Source: Helichrysum umbraculigerum (taxonomy: Eukaryota; Streptophyta; Magnoliopsida; Asterales; Asteraceae). Taken from it: a stretch of DNA of 64,000 nt. Both the position numbers and the translations under genes were made by a program. Under the pieces are notes generated by a model. It searched no databases and was not told the origin of the DNA. It was given only the letters and a program-made list of their open reading frames with translations. Below, in pieces: positions 24,154 to 36,460 of the stretch (the stretch's first letter is position 1; every line of letters starts with the position of its first letter). The stretch is from assembly GCA_949592205.1 (NCBI GenBank), contig CATIUR010000006.1:63794001-63858000 (forward strand), read 5' to 3'.

Positions 24154-24731
24154 TTATACGGCATAAATTTCCATGTAGACCGTGAGACTGGTCGGTGGAG
24201 GCCGCCAGATTGTCGGTTTTACCCTCTTTTTATTACCTGAGCAGCTTTATACGAATTCATGGCACCATCAGCAGCTTCTTTTCTCTCATCGCCAATTTTA
24301 ACCTCAGCTAAATACCTTTTATAATCACCTTTCATCTTTAAGTAAAACGCTTTCGATTCACTCGAATTAGCCGACGTTAACAATTTTGTATCTAAAACTT
24401 CCAATATTTCATAACAAAAATCTGTTAACTCACGTTCAACTTGACACCTATAATCCTTTACTACTTGATTCTTTCTAGAACCTACTTTTTGTTCAATGGC
24501 CGAAAGGATACGACACGACGTTCGAAGTGATCCGACTACTTTTCGGTAAGCAACATTGAATAGGTTACGTTCCTCGACGGTTAGTTCGGTTTCCGGTGGT
24601 GTTATGGTGATGAAGTTCTGCATGAATTTAAGCATCTCATCGTAACGTTCGGTTTGTTCGGCGAGTTTTGCCATGAAGATGCATTGTTCGCGTGTTAGGT
24701 TTTCCGGCACGGTGGTTGTGGACGGCGCCAT
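23589..24731 (-). CDS. 14-3-3 protein (divergent)
   Basis: Three exons on the minus strand, 24237-24731, 23836-23958 and 23589-23729, giving 252 residues. Family blocks are clear: MAKLAEQTERYDEM, LTVEERNLFNVAYR, YLKMKGDYKRYLAEV, HPIRLGVALNFSVFY, and AFEDAIDELDTLGE followed by LIMQLLRDN. The protein should form dimers that bind phosphoserine or phosphothreonine motifs. Of the phosphopeptide pocket, the Arg and the RY pair are kept (GSLR, KRYLAE). The lysine of the AYKN motif is Arg and the usual Trp of RRASWR is Cys. The C-terminus (NFATWTSDPHGTAPYVS) lacks the usual acidic tail. The start was set at MAPSTTT by family comparison, although the frame is open for 48 more codons upstream. Confidence 0.93.
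24109..24149. repeat. (AT)n microsatellite in 14-3-3 intron 1
   Basis: About 20 AT units without interruption, lying within intron 1. It could be a length-polymorphic marker. Confidence 0.95.
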
Positions 24732-25613
24732 TGCGATGATGTTGTACGAATAGGTTTTGTTTTGGATGTATGTAAATTGTATGGAAAAAGATTTTATTGA
24801 TTTTCTATTATTATAGATTAGTAGAAATATAAATAAGGAAATATGAATTTGTAGATGACTCGGATACGAATACATCGTAGTTATCGGTTTGTATCAAATC
24901 AAACTTATTATTTAATGAAAATTAATACTCCTAAAAGGTTATATATGACGTAAAATTGTGTTTATTACTTGATTTTAGTGAATAAATAACAATAATAAAA
25001 TTACTCTTGCACAATATTGTGTGTATATATATATCATGTTATTTTGAAAGAGGATTCTAATTCTAATTAATTTTATTTTACATGATATATGTAATATGTA
25101 TACTTTTTTAGCTCTAGATTTACCTATTGCATTAACAGATTTGGTGCTCTACGAATGAAGTTTTGGTTACTCAGAACATAATAATGACCAAAAAATAAAA
25201 AGCAAGGTCACTAACTAGGATTTAATAAGAGTAATGAATTTTTCTTAATTCATATCTTACATGTTTATCAAAAGCTTTTAAGTCGGTACATGAAAAGTCC
25301 ATCAATTAGAAGTTGTTAGTCAAGCCCTCCTATTTCTTAAATGTATTTAACTCGATGAGTGTATTAATCCACATCCAGCCATTGTACATCTATATATTGA
25401 TATAACTAAATGAGAAGACCTCCAATGATTTGTCAATTATTAACATATGTTTTATCACTTGCATCGTATATGTAACTATTATATGCAACAAGCATGATGA
25501 CATGGAATCTCCTACATATTACATGGCAGTCAACTCAGCAATTTAGTCTGATCATTGCATATTTATAGTATTATTATTATGGGCTACAAGACACTAATCT
25601 TATTTAAATGTTA
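24732..25613. promoter_or_regulatory. Upstream region of the 14-3-3 gene
   Basis: AT-rich sequence upstream of the minus-strand 14-3-3 start, containing its 5' UTR and promoter by position. No other gene is seen. Confidence 0.4.
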
Positions 25614-28102
25614 TCTATAAAATATACTTAAAGCAGAATAACATCGGATAATCCCAACCCTTAATTAATTTTTCCTAAACCGATCTAACGATGCAGATTA
25701 ATTTGTAGATAGTTACACTTAGCCCCTTAATCCCATATAATATAATAAATAAATCATTTAATATACGGAGTATCATTTAAATTTAATCATATAAAAAATA
25801 AAAAATAAAAACACCGTACATGATTATATTTACGAATTATGACTCCATAACCCAAACCTCTAAAATCCTAAAACCCTGTTACGCCTCCTTCTTCAACATC
25901 ATCATCATCGTCAATCAATTATATTCTTGGAATTCAACCTACCAATTATTACCCTCATCACACAAAAGTCGACATTGCGGCCGGTAACAGAAGAATACAC
26001 AGTAGGCACCTCATACACGATGATGATGATGACGGAGATGATTACGAGAGGCAACCGAAGGTCTCTAATTCAATATAATCATCATATTATGATCTGAGGT
26101 TTTCTGGCCAGTTTGTTTACCCTCTCGATAAAGGTCTCGATTCGACTTCTTGAAAATCCCTTTCGAGTCCATTTATTGTTTGCGTTTGTTATAAGTTAAT
26201 TAAGGGTTTGATTCGTTTGGTTTAAGGTTTTTGTTTTGAAGATGAGTAACACTGGTGCCATCTTAAGAGTTTAGACGATCTTTATCATTTGTTTCAGTTT
26301 TGTAAGTTTAAACTTTGTGATTGTAATTTAGGGTTTGATTGCCTACTAAATCTCATATTTTATCTTTGATATTTGTTGTTTATATATTTACATTTACATG
26401 AAAGTTATAAAAATTAAGAGAATTCTGTTTGTGTTGAGCATATAGTGGCTATCAAGGAAAAGACCAAAGAAGCTGATGATGGAACAATGAGTTGTTTGCT
26501 TTCGATGGTAACATTACAGAAAATGTTAGTTCTCTACCTACAGCAATAGCTTTTGTTAAATGTTTAACATCCATGTTAGCTTTACTATGGTATGTGTTCG
26601 AAAGCAAAAAGTTTATTTAAATTTATTGGAACCCTAACAATGATAGGTATATCAGGCAAATACTTGAATTAATTATATATTGTGATTTTTGTTTATAGAA
26701 TCTCATAACTACTATATCAAATGGGTGCCATATTTGCAAAATCAAAATGATTTTGGCCATTGTTTCTGGTGACTACATGTATTTCGAGAATTACTATGCT
26801 TTACTGTGTCTGTGGGAAGCATTAATGTGAAAGATGATACCGTATCAAATTTTCTGCACTGATATTGTATGTTTTATTCGTTATGAAAGGTACTACGTGC
26901 TTCTAAGCTTCTCTCTTTAGTCACATCAATGGATTTCATATGCCTTAATTTTGACTTCTACAAACATACGTATTAGATTTAGTTATTAACCTACATTAGT
27001 ATGTATACTCTTGATCCTCTTCTTAATTCCAGTGGGTCTTATGTGATATGCGCATGGTTTGATGAAATAATGGGTACAATGGGCGAGAACTGGTTTCTTC
27101 GATAATGAAGTTGTATACTTCTTACAAATAAAGATAGACTTACATATAGAACATTTCTATATGGAATTTTGATAGGTTTCAAAATACCGGAGAAGACTAA
27201 GTAGCAATGGACTCTATTTCGATTCTTGATTTCCCGATATCATATGCACTGTTCTATAATGTAAATTATGATTATGACTACTATTTTCCCTTTACATTAG
27301 GCATTATTGTTTTTGATGTTTATCATCGTACAGGGGGAAAAAATGGTAGATGGTCAAATTTTTTAATCCTGACGTGTACAACGCAAAAAGCGACAAGAAA
27401 CGGATAAATTCGCAAGTATGTTGACTATATTTACGCATGATGGTGTAATATATTTTAAGTAAGGTGTTTTAGCCAAAGTGTGTACGCAATTGATGTTTGA
27501 GCAAGTTCTTGACTATGTTGTATTTTCTTTTGGTAATATTTTAAAGTCTGCTTATTCCAAAAAAATACAAAGGTTGTAATAATACCATTTACTATTCAGT
27601 TTGAGTAGAAGAACTGAAGTTAATCATCTAAGTGTTATAAATTGTCATCATAACTAAACTGATAGTATTAAGTTGGGTCGATAAGATTTTCTTTATTTTG
27701 TATTTTACACTTTTAACATATCAAGGAAGTATACAACTAGATCAGTTTTGACCTTATAAGTAAAGACTTAAATTTGGTATGAATCCTTTGAGATTATAGT
27801 TGAAAGCATAAAGGTTCCTACATGTTGTATTTACTATAATTCTAGGTACTTTCTTTCCTTCCTAAAACAATTTTAGTACATTCGTATTGTAATCATGTAT
27901 TATGTATGTTTAAGATTAAGTTACTACACTATTTGATGTGCTAATCAACACTAAAGAATTGTAGTATACACATTAGATACACAAGGGACATGTTTTATTA
28001 CAAAAACTTTCATCTGACCCACGAGAATTCTCTTTATTAGAAAAAAAGTTCTTTTGCAAAATTAAATGTCGAACCACGCGTTGTCGCGGGTCTTTTATCT
28101 AG
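25614..28102 (+). mobile_element. Helitron-like element, plus orientation
   Basis: The 3' end is well supported: a hairpin (ACCACGCG, TTGT, CGCGGGT, about 28073-28091), then TCTTTTAT and CTAG at 28099-28102, followed by T. The proposed 5' end is A|TCTATAAAATATACTTAAAGC at 25614, which resembles the TCTATA...AAAGCA head of the CUTA-intron Helitron. That gives 2,489 bp. The interior has gene-like texture: a pyrimidine-rich leader near 25870-26020, and possible exon pieces near 26447 (VAIKEKTKEADDGTM) and 27056 (WFDEIMGTMGENWFLR). I could not assign these to a family. No Rep/helicase domain is seen. Confidence 0.65.
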
Positions 28103-29390
28103 TTATAATTATAATAAAATCTTTATGTTTAAATGTTACTAAATAAAATTTTTGGGTAATTTTGATTCGCGGAATTTGAAGGAATTCAATGAAATACATT
28201 AAACCCAAACAAAAAATAATAGAAACGTGTATGTTTATTTACCCAACTTTTTAATCGAATAAAACGGGTCAAATATAAACTTGGATTCATTTGGGCCATC
28301 TATAAGACTATACCTCTAAACGGGTCGAACTAAACAGTCATGCCTAAAGCTCGAATTCAGTAACAGTTCTTCGACTAAGTGTCTCATCTGATCTGATGAT
28401 AATTAAAGGTAACTACTTTTTATCATAGCTCATACCTGCTACTAAAAAACTGTATATATACATTTTACTATATATGTATGTAGAAAATTACAACAATATG
28501 CGTGTAGTTTGCTGGGTTTAATATCATTGTATTCTTCTATAAGCTTTTTAAAGACATTTTAATCTCCAAACACTGCCGACATAGTAGGTTGTTATGTATA
28601 CATGTGACGATTAGAAATGCACACCAAGTGTTCGATAAAATGTTTTCAGAACATAACTTTTACTTTGCAACCTGTCACATTTTAGAACAATAATCATTAG
28701 GTCTTCTTGAGTGAATTTCTCTCCATTTGATGTATACAGATACCATTGTTGTTAAGATATATACTACTAATAATACAGAGTACAAATTATTGATTTTGAT
28801 ATGTTTTTATTTATTCCAAACTGATGTCTTTTTGAGATGTATGTTTGTTACAAAGTGAGCGGTGATTAGCCCATCTTTTTGTTTTCCATCTCCCAGTTAT
28901 GGTGTTAAAAGATAAAGATAATTTACGTTATATGGTGCCGGGGGCATTAAGTTTTGTTAAATCTTTTTATATGTTAATGCATGGTAATGTGATGATCTTA
29001 CAATTTTTATTATTCAGCTTGATTTTATTGTAATTGAGCACATATATCGATACATGCCAAGCAACGTGCATTAATGATTCATTCCAGTACATGGAATAGT
29101 AATGACCCATTCCTGTACCACACTCGTTTGATTACATTCCTTTGTCATCTCATTCCATCCAACCACACATGCCAAATTTCAAGTTTTGTAACATTACTTA
29201 TGAGTTGTGATACACTATAAGACATCTTCACTAGTTGCATAAGCGAAGTATGTGTATCATCTCTTTTACCTCATATTTTGTATAATCTTGCAGAACTTTG
29301 AATTATTTCAACCGCAAGCTGGTGGTGGCTTAGAATTTTCATTCTATGAAAAGATGACCACAGATTATTAATTCAACCTGCCTATTTCTC
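28103..29390. other. Upstream region of the PPR gene
   Basis: No supported gene. The last part must hold the PPR promoter and 5' UTR. Confidence 0.4.
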
Positions 29391-30932
29391 ATGCATTCGT
29401 TTAGAATTTCAGCTGGTTGGACCCGTCGGTTCTCAACTTCTTCTAAAGAACCTTCTGTGGTTCCATGGATCTCTCCCTTTCATTATATAAAAGCCAGATC
29501 CCCAAAACCGGACCCTCCAACAGCAACTTTAACGGAAGCCCCCAAAAAATCAAAATATATATCTCATGAGTCCGCTATCATGATGATCAAACGTGAAAAA
29601 GATCCGCAGCGCGTTCTTAAAATTTTTAAAATTGTATCTAACCAGAGTGGTTTCAGTCACAACCACTCAACTTATGCTGTTACTCTTCATAAGCTCGCTC
29701 GCTTAAACAAATTTGATGATGTTGATTCAATTCTTCATCAAATGACATATGAAACTTGTAAATTCCATGAAAGTATATTTCTTGATCTCATGACACATTT
29801 CTCAAAGTCTTCACTTCATAAGAGGGTTCTTGAGATGTTCAATACAATCCAACCTATTGTTCGTGAAAAACCGTCGCTAAAAGCTGTCAGCACATGTCTC
29901 AATCTTCTAGTTGAATCGAATCAGGTTGATTTAGCAAGAAATTTCCTCGTACATGCAAAACAGACACTCGATTTATATCCCAACACATGCATCTTCAACA
30001 TTTTAATCAAACATCACTGCAAAAATGGAAATCTTGAATCTGCTTTTGAGGTGGTGAAGGAGATGAAAATGTCTGAAGTATCTTATCCCAATTTGATCAC
30101 ATATTCAACTTTAATGGAAGGTCTTTGCAAAAACGGAAAACTCGAAGAGGCAATCAATCTTTTTGAGGAAATGGTCTCAAAAGATCAGATTGTTCCCGAT
30201 GCCTTGACTTACAATATTTTAATTAATGGATTTTGTCGTGGTGGGAAAGTTGACCGGGCTATAAAGATAATTGACTTCATGAAGAAATATGGGTGCAACC
30301 CGAATATATTCAACTATTCGAGCTTAATGGATGGGTTTTGCAAGGAAGGAAATCTTCAAGAATCGAAAAGGGTGTTTAATGAAATGAAAGATGTCGGGTT
30401 ACATCCTGATAAGGTCTGTTATACCACTTTGATCAATTGTTTGTGTAGAGCTGGTGAGGTTGATGAAGCGGTCGCTTTCCTAAAAGAAATGGAAGTACAA
30501 GATTGTAAAGGTGACACCATTACTTATAATATTATACTCACCGGGCTATGCAGATATGATAGAACTTATGAAGCTCTTGAAATGCTAGAGAGGTTGCCTT
30601 ACGAAGGTGTTTATTTGGATAAGTCAAGTTATAGAATTGTATTGAATTCTATAATCAAAATAGGGGATTTGCCGAAGGCAACAGGGTTGGTAGGTGTGAT
30701 GGCAAGTAGAGGATTTATCCCTCATTTTGCTACATCTAACGAGTTGTTAGTTAATCTTTGTGAAGGAGGAAGGGTTGCTGATGCAGCCATGATATTGGCG
30801 GTGTTGGTACAGATGGGATTTAATCCTGAATTCAGAGTGTGGAATCGGCTTATTGAGGTAATGTGTAGGGAAAGAAGGTTGTTGGCTACTTTTGAACTTC
30901 TTGATGTAATAATAAAAGATATCAAGTCTTGA
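29391..30932 (+). CDS. P-class pentatricopeptide repeat protein
   Basis: Intronless gene of 513 residues. The N-terminus (MHSFRISAGWTRRFSTSSKE) is rich in Arg and Ser with no acidic residues until the end, as in mitochondrial presequences. From about residue 90 to the C-terminus there are roughly 12 tandem 35-residue PPR motifs; the clearest units begin PNLITYSTLMEGLCKNGKLE, PDALTYNILINGFCRGGKVD and PDKVCYTTLINCLCRAGEVD. No E, DYW or SMR domain follows, so it is a pure P-class protein. Such proteins bind organellar RNA sequence-specifically and stabilise, process or help translate it. It resembles the Arabidopsis At5g18475 type, from memory only. The start follows the family in placing the presequence at the first ATG. 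Confidence 0.93.
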   Translation: MHSFRISAGWTRRFSTSSKEPSVVPWISPFHYIKARSPKPDPPTATLTEAPKKSKYISHESAIMMIKREKDPQRVLKIFKIVSNQSGFSHNHSTYAVTLHKLARLNKFDDVDSILHQMTYETCKFHESIFLDLMTHFSKSSLHKRVLEMFNTIQPIVREKPSLKAVSTCLNLLVESNQVDLARNFLVHAKQTLDLYPNTCIFNILIKHHCKNGNLESAFEVVKEMKMSEVSYPNLITYSTLMEGLCKNGKLEEAINLFEEMVSKDQIVPDALTYNILINGFCRGGKVDRAIKIIDFMKKYGCNPNIFNYSSLMDGFCKEGNLQESKRVFNEMKDVGLHPDKVCYTTLINCLCRAGEVDEAVAFLKEMEVQDCKGDTITYNIILTGLCRYDRTYEALEMLERLPYEGVYLDKSSYRIVLNSIIKIGDLPKATGLVGVMASRGFIPHFATSNELLVNLCEGGRVADAAMILAVLVQMGFNPEFRVWNRLIEVMCRERRLLATFELLDVIIKDIKS

Positions 30933-32082
30933 AAATCAAGATGAATGTAAGATTTTCACTGTATGGTATACAAGTGAATGTAGAATTTGAAGTTCTTGAT
31001 GTGTTAATAAAATTGAAGTTATGAAACGTGAAACCATTGACAGATTTTGACCATGGGCCAAAAGTAATAATACGATTATATTACAGAGTTAATGAACATG
31101 GCATTCCAATCCACATTTATTTATTCACAAATAGAGTGACATCAGATTATTTAGTTGAAGGCAAATCAACTCAAAGACTAATGCATTTCAAAGGTAGCTA
31201 CTAGCTACACCTTGAATCGCTTTGTGCTATTTGGCAGCTAAGCTACTACCCTATGACTGCATATATGCATATTAATTCTCTATATACCATTTTCCTCCGT
31301 TCTTGATTTAATCATTTCTTGTATCCATTTGCTTTACATTCAATGGATTTTTATACAGGATACATACATATAATACGAGACCTATAAAGTAACACAGAAT
31401 TTTGAGTTGGAAAAGCGTAATTGTCGACCCTTGTCTTATAGGTAGCAACATGAGGTCAGGCAAGTTGGTATCAAATGGGTCATTGCTGGTTGACCCATTT
31501 ACTATTTCTCGTATCCATTTGCTTTCATTTTCTCATTTCAGGTTATTATTTTCACTGTCATGTTGACCCTTTTGACACATTTGACCCATTTCATTTTTCG
31601 ATATATGTTTTATATCTAACCCATCTATTATAAGTAGATGAGTCAAAGATGTCACCTTTTACTTATGGCCCAGACCCAAAAACTTAATTCTCCCTAACAT
31701 CGAATCTTTGTTAAAAACACTACTATCATTGGATGAAAAAACTAAGAAGTATGCACAGCACAATCATCAACACCAGTTCACATACAAAGGTAGGTCTTTT
31801 CCCAAAGCAAACTAAAACAAATCTAAAGTAGGAATGTATAAATAATACACAACTCATGCAGTAGCAGTATCCTACTTTGGATTTGTCAGTTCCAGTCCTG
31901 GAGAAAAAGGCTGTGGAAAAGGGTGCCGAAGGTTTTTAAGCATATAACTAAAGTTGATAGCGGTGATACAAAGATTTACAAAGTAGTTGCAGTAGTAACA
32001 TAAATCAAGAACTGCAAATTCATCACTTGTGCACTTGCACCACCATAAGATCAACTGCCTCATATGTACCAAAGTCTGTGCT
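30933..32082. other. Convergent 3' region of the PPR and J-domain genes
   Basis: It contains the 3' UTRs of both genes and a stretch near 31440-31680 with repeated GGGTCA/TGACCC motifs of the type also seen in introns of this window. No further coding exon is seen. Confidence 0.45.
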
Positions 32083-33577
32083 TCACAAGATGGAGGTCTT
32101 CATCCCGAGGCCGTTGCATGTTAAGATAAGGCCCTTGTAACGATTAAGGTAATCCTGCACTCCAACAGGGTGTTAAGATGAGTCGACGAACAGGTAACTG
32201 AATTGAATTTATTTGTGATGATAAACGATTTATGAAGATGCTTACAACGATGTTGTAATCATAGAGGTATAACATTCCTTTCCTGTCGTACTCTTCTTTA
32301 CGGATAGGATCACTTAAAACTGCAAAAAGATATAATATGATTAAGCATTAAATTCCTCATTGTAAGGCCAAAATATATATGAACATGAAAAACAAGAGAT
32401 GGAAATTATGTACCAGATGAATTGTGTGAATTCAAGTTTATAGTGCATATACAAATCCTTTTGGTGCAATTTTATTTTTTAACCTTTAGCCATGGTCTTT
32501 TCAGGACTCTTAATCGCAGTCTCAGAGAGTGTACTTGCATTTTTCATCTAAGTAGGTTTAATATAATTTTATACCAGACATAAACAAGCTGAGCCATGGC
32601 TGCAGAAACACGTGAACGGATGAACCTACATAGACCTTTGTTTCAAAGATACAAGATGTGTATAAATTGAGTTTCATCCATTCTGAAATCCTATAGTATA
32701 AAGAGAATTAGGAAGTGCCGAAGTGGCTGAGATGCCTCTACTTTAGAATTATAGCATTGGTTATTGACAAAATGCTATTAATTTCCAGAGGGATTTGTTA
32801 AATAAAAGATCAATAGCACACCAAGCCAGTCCTCAATTTAGTAGATCATGTACCTATGTACAAGCTAATTGGCATGAATACAGTTTACCGGCTTTTAGGC
32901 ATACAAGGCACATAAAGTAAGACTTATCTGTAACAAACACATTTTAAGCGTTTCAATAACACGAAACAAATTCAAAAAGACTGATAAAAATGCCAACCTT
33001 GGTATGCTTCATTTATCTCTTGAAACTTAGACGTGGCACTATCCTCGCCTTTTTGCTTGTCTGGATGCCATTTCTGTCCAACATAAAAAAAAAAAAAAAG
33101 GAACCCCTAAAGCATTAACATCACAAATATACTAAACACCATAGGAAAACGAAAAAAAAAAAAAACTTTTTAATACAGAAAAATGTAAAAATTAGGTCTT
33201 TTTTGTTTTTTCTACATGCATCAATACTGCATAATCATAATTGGTACGAATTTGGAAACCCTAATTTAACAAAAAGACAGTTTACCAGAGCTAATCGAAT
33301 GAAATTGGAACGAATTTCATCTTCGGTAGCTTCATAATCCACCTCAAGTATTCGATAATAATCCTAATTAAAACAATTAACCAGAATTACATATTATGCA
33401 TACAAAAGTGAAGCAAAAAAACAAGAGATATTGGAGAAATAAAATATAAATTACCTTGGGTTTAGAAATAAGAGAGAGGTAATCGAAATTGAGATGCGAA
33501 GTATCTTGATCTTGTTGGTGATGCTCGTTGGAGTTATGATGTATAAATTCGCCTTCTTCTAATTCTTCCCATCTCAT
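32083..33577 (-). CDS. Small J-domain (DnaJ-like) co-chaperone
   Basis: Five exons on the minus strand: 33455-33577, 33286-33363, 32998-33073, 32246-32319 and 32083-32154, coding for 140 residues with all junctions GT-AG and in phase. After an acidic, His/Gln-rich N-terminus the J domain starts at about residue 42 (DYYRILEVDYEATEDEIRSN). It contains the invariant HPD (KWHPDKQKG) and ends with EINEAYQVLSDPIRKEEYD. A conserved tail (DYLNRYKGLILTCNGLGM) matches the short plant type-C J proteins such as Arabidopsis At5g16650, from memory. The HPD motif stimulates Hsp70 ATPase. There is no Gly/Phe or zinc-finger region, and no transmembrane or targeting segment is obvious, so it is probably cytosolic or nuclear. 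Confidence 0.92.
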
Positions 33578-35787
33578 TGTCGTACCGGTGGTTGCCGTTG
33601 TTGGGGGTGTTCGTAAAATACGGAAGGGATGGATAAAATAGAGGAGATGCGGCGGCAGAAGAAAGAGATTTTTTTGGGTTTCCCGACGAGATTTTGTTTA
33701 TGTGATCGGGGTAAATCTCAATATCTCATATCAGTGTGTTTTTGTTGAACTGTGATTTTTCATTTTTGTTGTGAAAACTATCTTGCCACGGTGATCAATT
33801 TATGCTATCCACCATTTTTTTGTAATAATCAGTTTTTTTTATTTCTTTTCTTTTTTGAACTTTTTTATTTTACAAAATACCAAATATAGTATGACTTTAG
33901 GTACTAAATTAAAAATGTAACACCCTAGGCATGTCTTACGTCTATCGTGCAATTAGAGCTGTCGAGTTTATATATAGATGTTACTAGATAACAAGTTATA
34001 GTGCCAAGATGAGTCGATTAAAATAACACTTACCGGTTAACCGTGCTTATTCGAGGGGCTACCAAGATTAGCTGACTTTCAAAAAAATTGTATGTGTCTT
34101 CATCAAAAGAATTGGTACGTATTTAGGGCAATATACATAATCTTGCAAGTTTGTGGCCATTGATCACCCTCTAAGATCTCATACGGAAGAAGAGCCACAT
34201 TTTAGTTGGGCCAACCTCTTTTAGGCAAGTTAAGTTGGTGAGCTGTATGATGGGCAACTATCTCCTCTGGTTCAGAGAGGACTCGGCCATTTAAGAATTG
34301 CAACCCCTTACCTCTTGTGGCTATTTGACTAAGGCTGTAAAGAGGTCTAAATAAAAACATCCGTGCCCAGACTGATATATTTTGGTCATAGTAAGCAAAA
34401 TATTGTAAACAATAATGATACTATAATAGTCTAAATTTATTAGTGATTTTTGTGAGAGATGGATAAATCGTACATAAATTACAAGGGTTTTTTTTTTCCA
34501 ACTTAGATCACACATTGTCATTCCCCTTGTTAGGAATTAGGAGTGGTTATTATTTCATTTGGTTGTATGGTAATCAACATTTTAATGTTCAGTTTGACTT
34601 TTCCATGTGTTTTGTCTTATTACTCAATCAACTCTCAACAAATGTAACCTTTCTATCATTAAGTTTTGAATAATAAAATGTTAGTATCTTTAATTATGAG
34701 TAGTTAGAGATAATTGGTCAACGACCTATATGAAGTATTTAACCACAAATTAAAGTTGGAGTTGTTTGATAATTAGTCACACTAGCTTTTTAACAGTTGA
34801 CTATGGAGAACTTAATTCATGTCGCTTTTAATTTTCATAGGTTTAGATCAAATGAACCATGTTGTATATTCTTCGTAGAAACAATCAAAGTAATATAATT
34901 ATGTGATTAAGTTAATTTGATTCATGAATTGAGGTGGTTAGCAGATGAAGAACTTAATGATAGCTTTCTAATTGTCATTAATTTAAATCACTTGGTCTCC
35001 TTAGAGGACCCTCTAACGGGTCCAAATGTGGCCTTCCTCTGATATGGTCAATTTACTTGTTATGCTAATACACTCATTTTACATCCGTATGAAAACATGA
35101 ATTATTAAAAAGTCTTCTTATTCACTAACTGAATTATTAACAATGTACGTTGCTTGTGGATTATGCAAAAACTCAAATCTAATACATTCGACGTACTTTT
35201 ATTGAAGCCCTCATATCGTGCATTATATAGATATATGATTTTCTACTTTGATATCCGATCTCTGCTCTGACCACTCAATCGAGTAGTTTTTTCATACGAG
35301 GAAACACATCGCACAAACATGATAATTGTAACAACTTAATGTAAATCACAATGTCTTCTACCATTCCTATAATTAACAATGATTCTATATAGAATTGACA
35401 TTCATCATGTGTGCTTCGAACACATTGTTTGTTTACTTTGTCAAATAGATGCTAGGTCATGGTCTTAACATGTTTTGTCTTGTGGGTAGGAACCTACATT
35501 TATATGTTCTTTCAATCTTTCCTAGTAGATGGAAATATCTCAATCTTTACTTCATGGATGGATATTCATCATTCACCAATTACCTTTCGTGTTGGATGCA
35601 AAATCAAATCCGAATTCATAAATTATGAATGCTTGCCATGAAACATAATTAAGCTAACAATTACACGTCTTCATGCACATGCAATGATAACACATACGAG
35701 TAATAAGTAGACTACTCTTGTTTTCACGTGTGTACACCAGTTGCGAAACTTAAAACATGATGTCACATGCTTTTAACGTAATGTAAC
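33578..35787. other. Gene-free stretch
   Basis: The part next to 33577 is the J-domain gene promoter and 5' UTR. Beyond that the sequence is AT-rich with no recognisable exon, RNA gene or bounded element. Confidence 0.45.
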
Positions 35788-36460
35788 CAGTGGCGGATCC
35801 AGAAAATCAAACCGTAGGGGGCCAAAAAAATTTAACGTAAAATCATATATCACAAAAACGACATAAAATAACGTCAAAATATAAATATAATAGCAAAATG
35901 ACTTATTTTAAGAAGAACATGTAGTTAAAAACCATTTATAAGTACTAAAACTTCATAGTTAACAACCTGGAGTTATATAATTATAGAATAACACTTTATA
36001 CATTCAAAAAGGGTCCTCATATAGATACCCATTTTTGTATTTTTTTCCCATCTTCTAACCCCCTCACCCATCTAATCAATCACATCGTACTCTTTTTTTT
36101 ATTATTTTCTGAGTATACCCTCTCTCTTTTTCTAATTCATACCCCCTGTTTTATCTAAAACTGAACCTGATTCTGTACGGAACTGGACCGATCTTAGATA
36201 AAACTGGACTGAAAAAGAACTGGACGGGGACTGAAGGTGGGCCACGGGGTATCCCCTGTAATTTGAGGGTGATCTTTAGATTTTCCCCTTTATAATTTCC
36301 CATTCAAAAATTATACATTAAAAGGAGAAAAGAAGATGGCAATTAACAATTTTCAAGGGGGGCAAAATAAAAAATATACCAAATTCACAATAAAAATACA
36401 CTTGAATTTAGTAGATCAGGGGATCATGGGGCCCCCTATGTCTAAGCTGGATCCGCTGAC
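35788..36460. mobile_element. TIR element with CAGTGGCGGATCCAG ends, interrupted
   Basis: CAGTGGCGGATCCAG at 35788 is mirrored by CTGGATCCGCTGACG ending near 36460. The inner parts of the two ends are also related (a GGGGCC-type block near 35817 and GGGGCCCCC near 36429). There is no transposase. About 290 bp of unrelated DNA (36011-36300) has been inserted in it. The superfamily is uncertain. Confidence 0.65.
36011..36300. mobile_element. Nested insertion with 10-bp target duplication
   Basis: The segment is flanked by an exact 10-bp direct repeat, CATTCAAAAA, at 36001-36010 and 36301-36310. It is pyrimidine-rich in its first half and contains ACTGGAC repeats (36183-36222). Clear terminal inverted repeats are not visible. 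The duplication length suggests a Mutator-like or related element. Confidence 0.6.

Noticed and set aside
24732..24875. N-terminal extension of the 14-3-3 protein
   Set aside because: The frame is open upstream, but the extension is lysine-, serine- and isoleucine-rich 5' UTR-like sequence absent from the family.
32712..32780. tRNA-like GTGCCGAAGTGGCTGAGATG resembling the start of a serine tRNA
   Set aside because: No B-box, anticodon arm or acceptor pairing follows; at most a SINE or tRNA relic.
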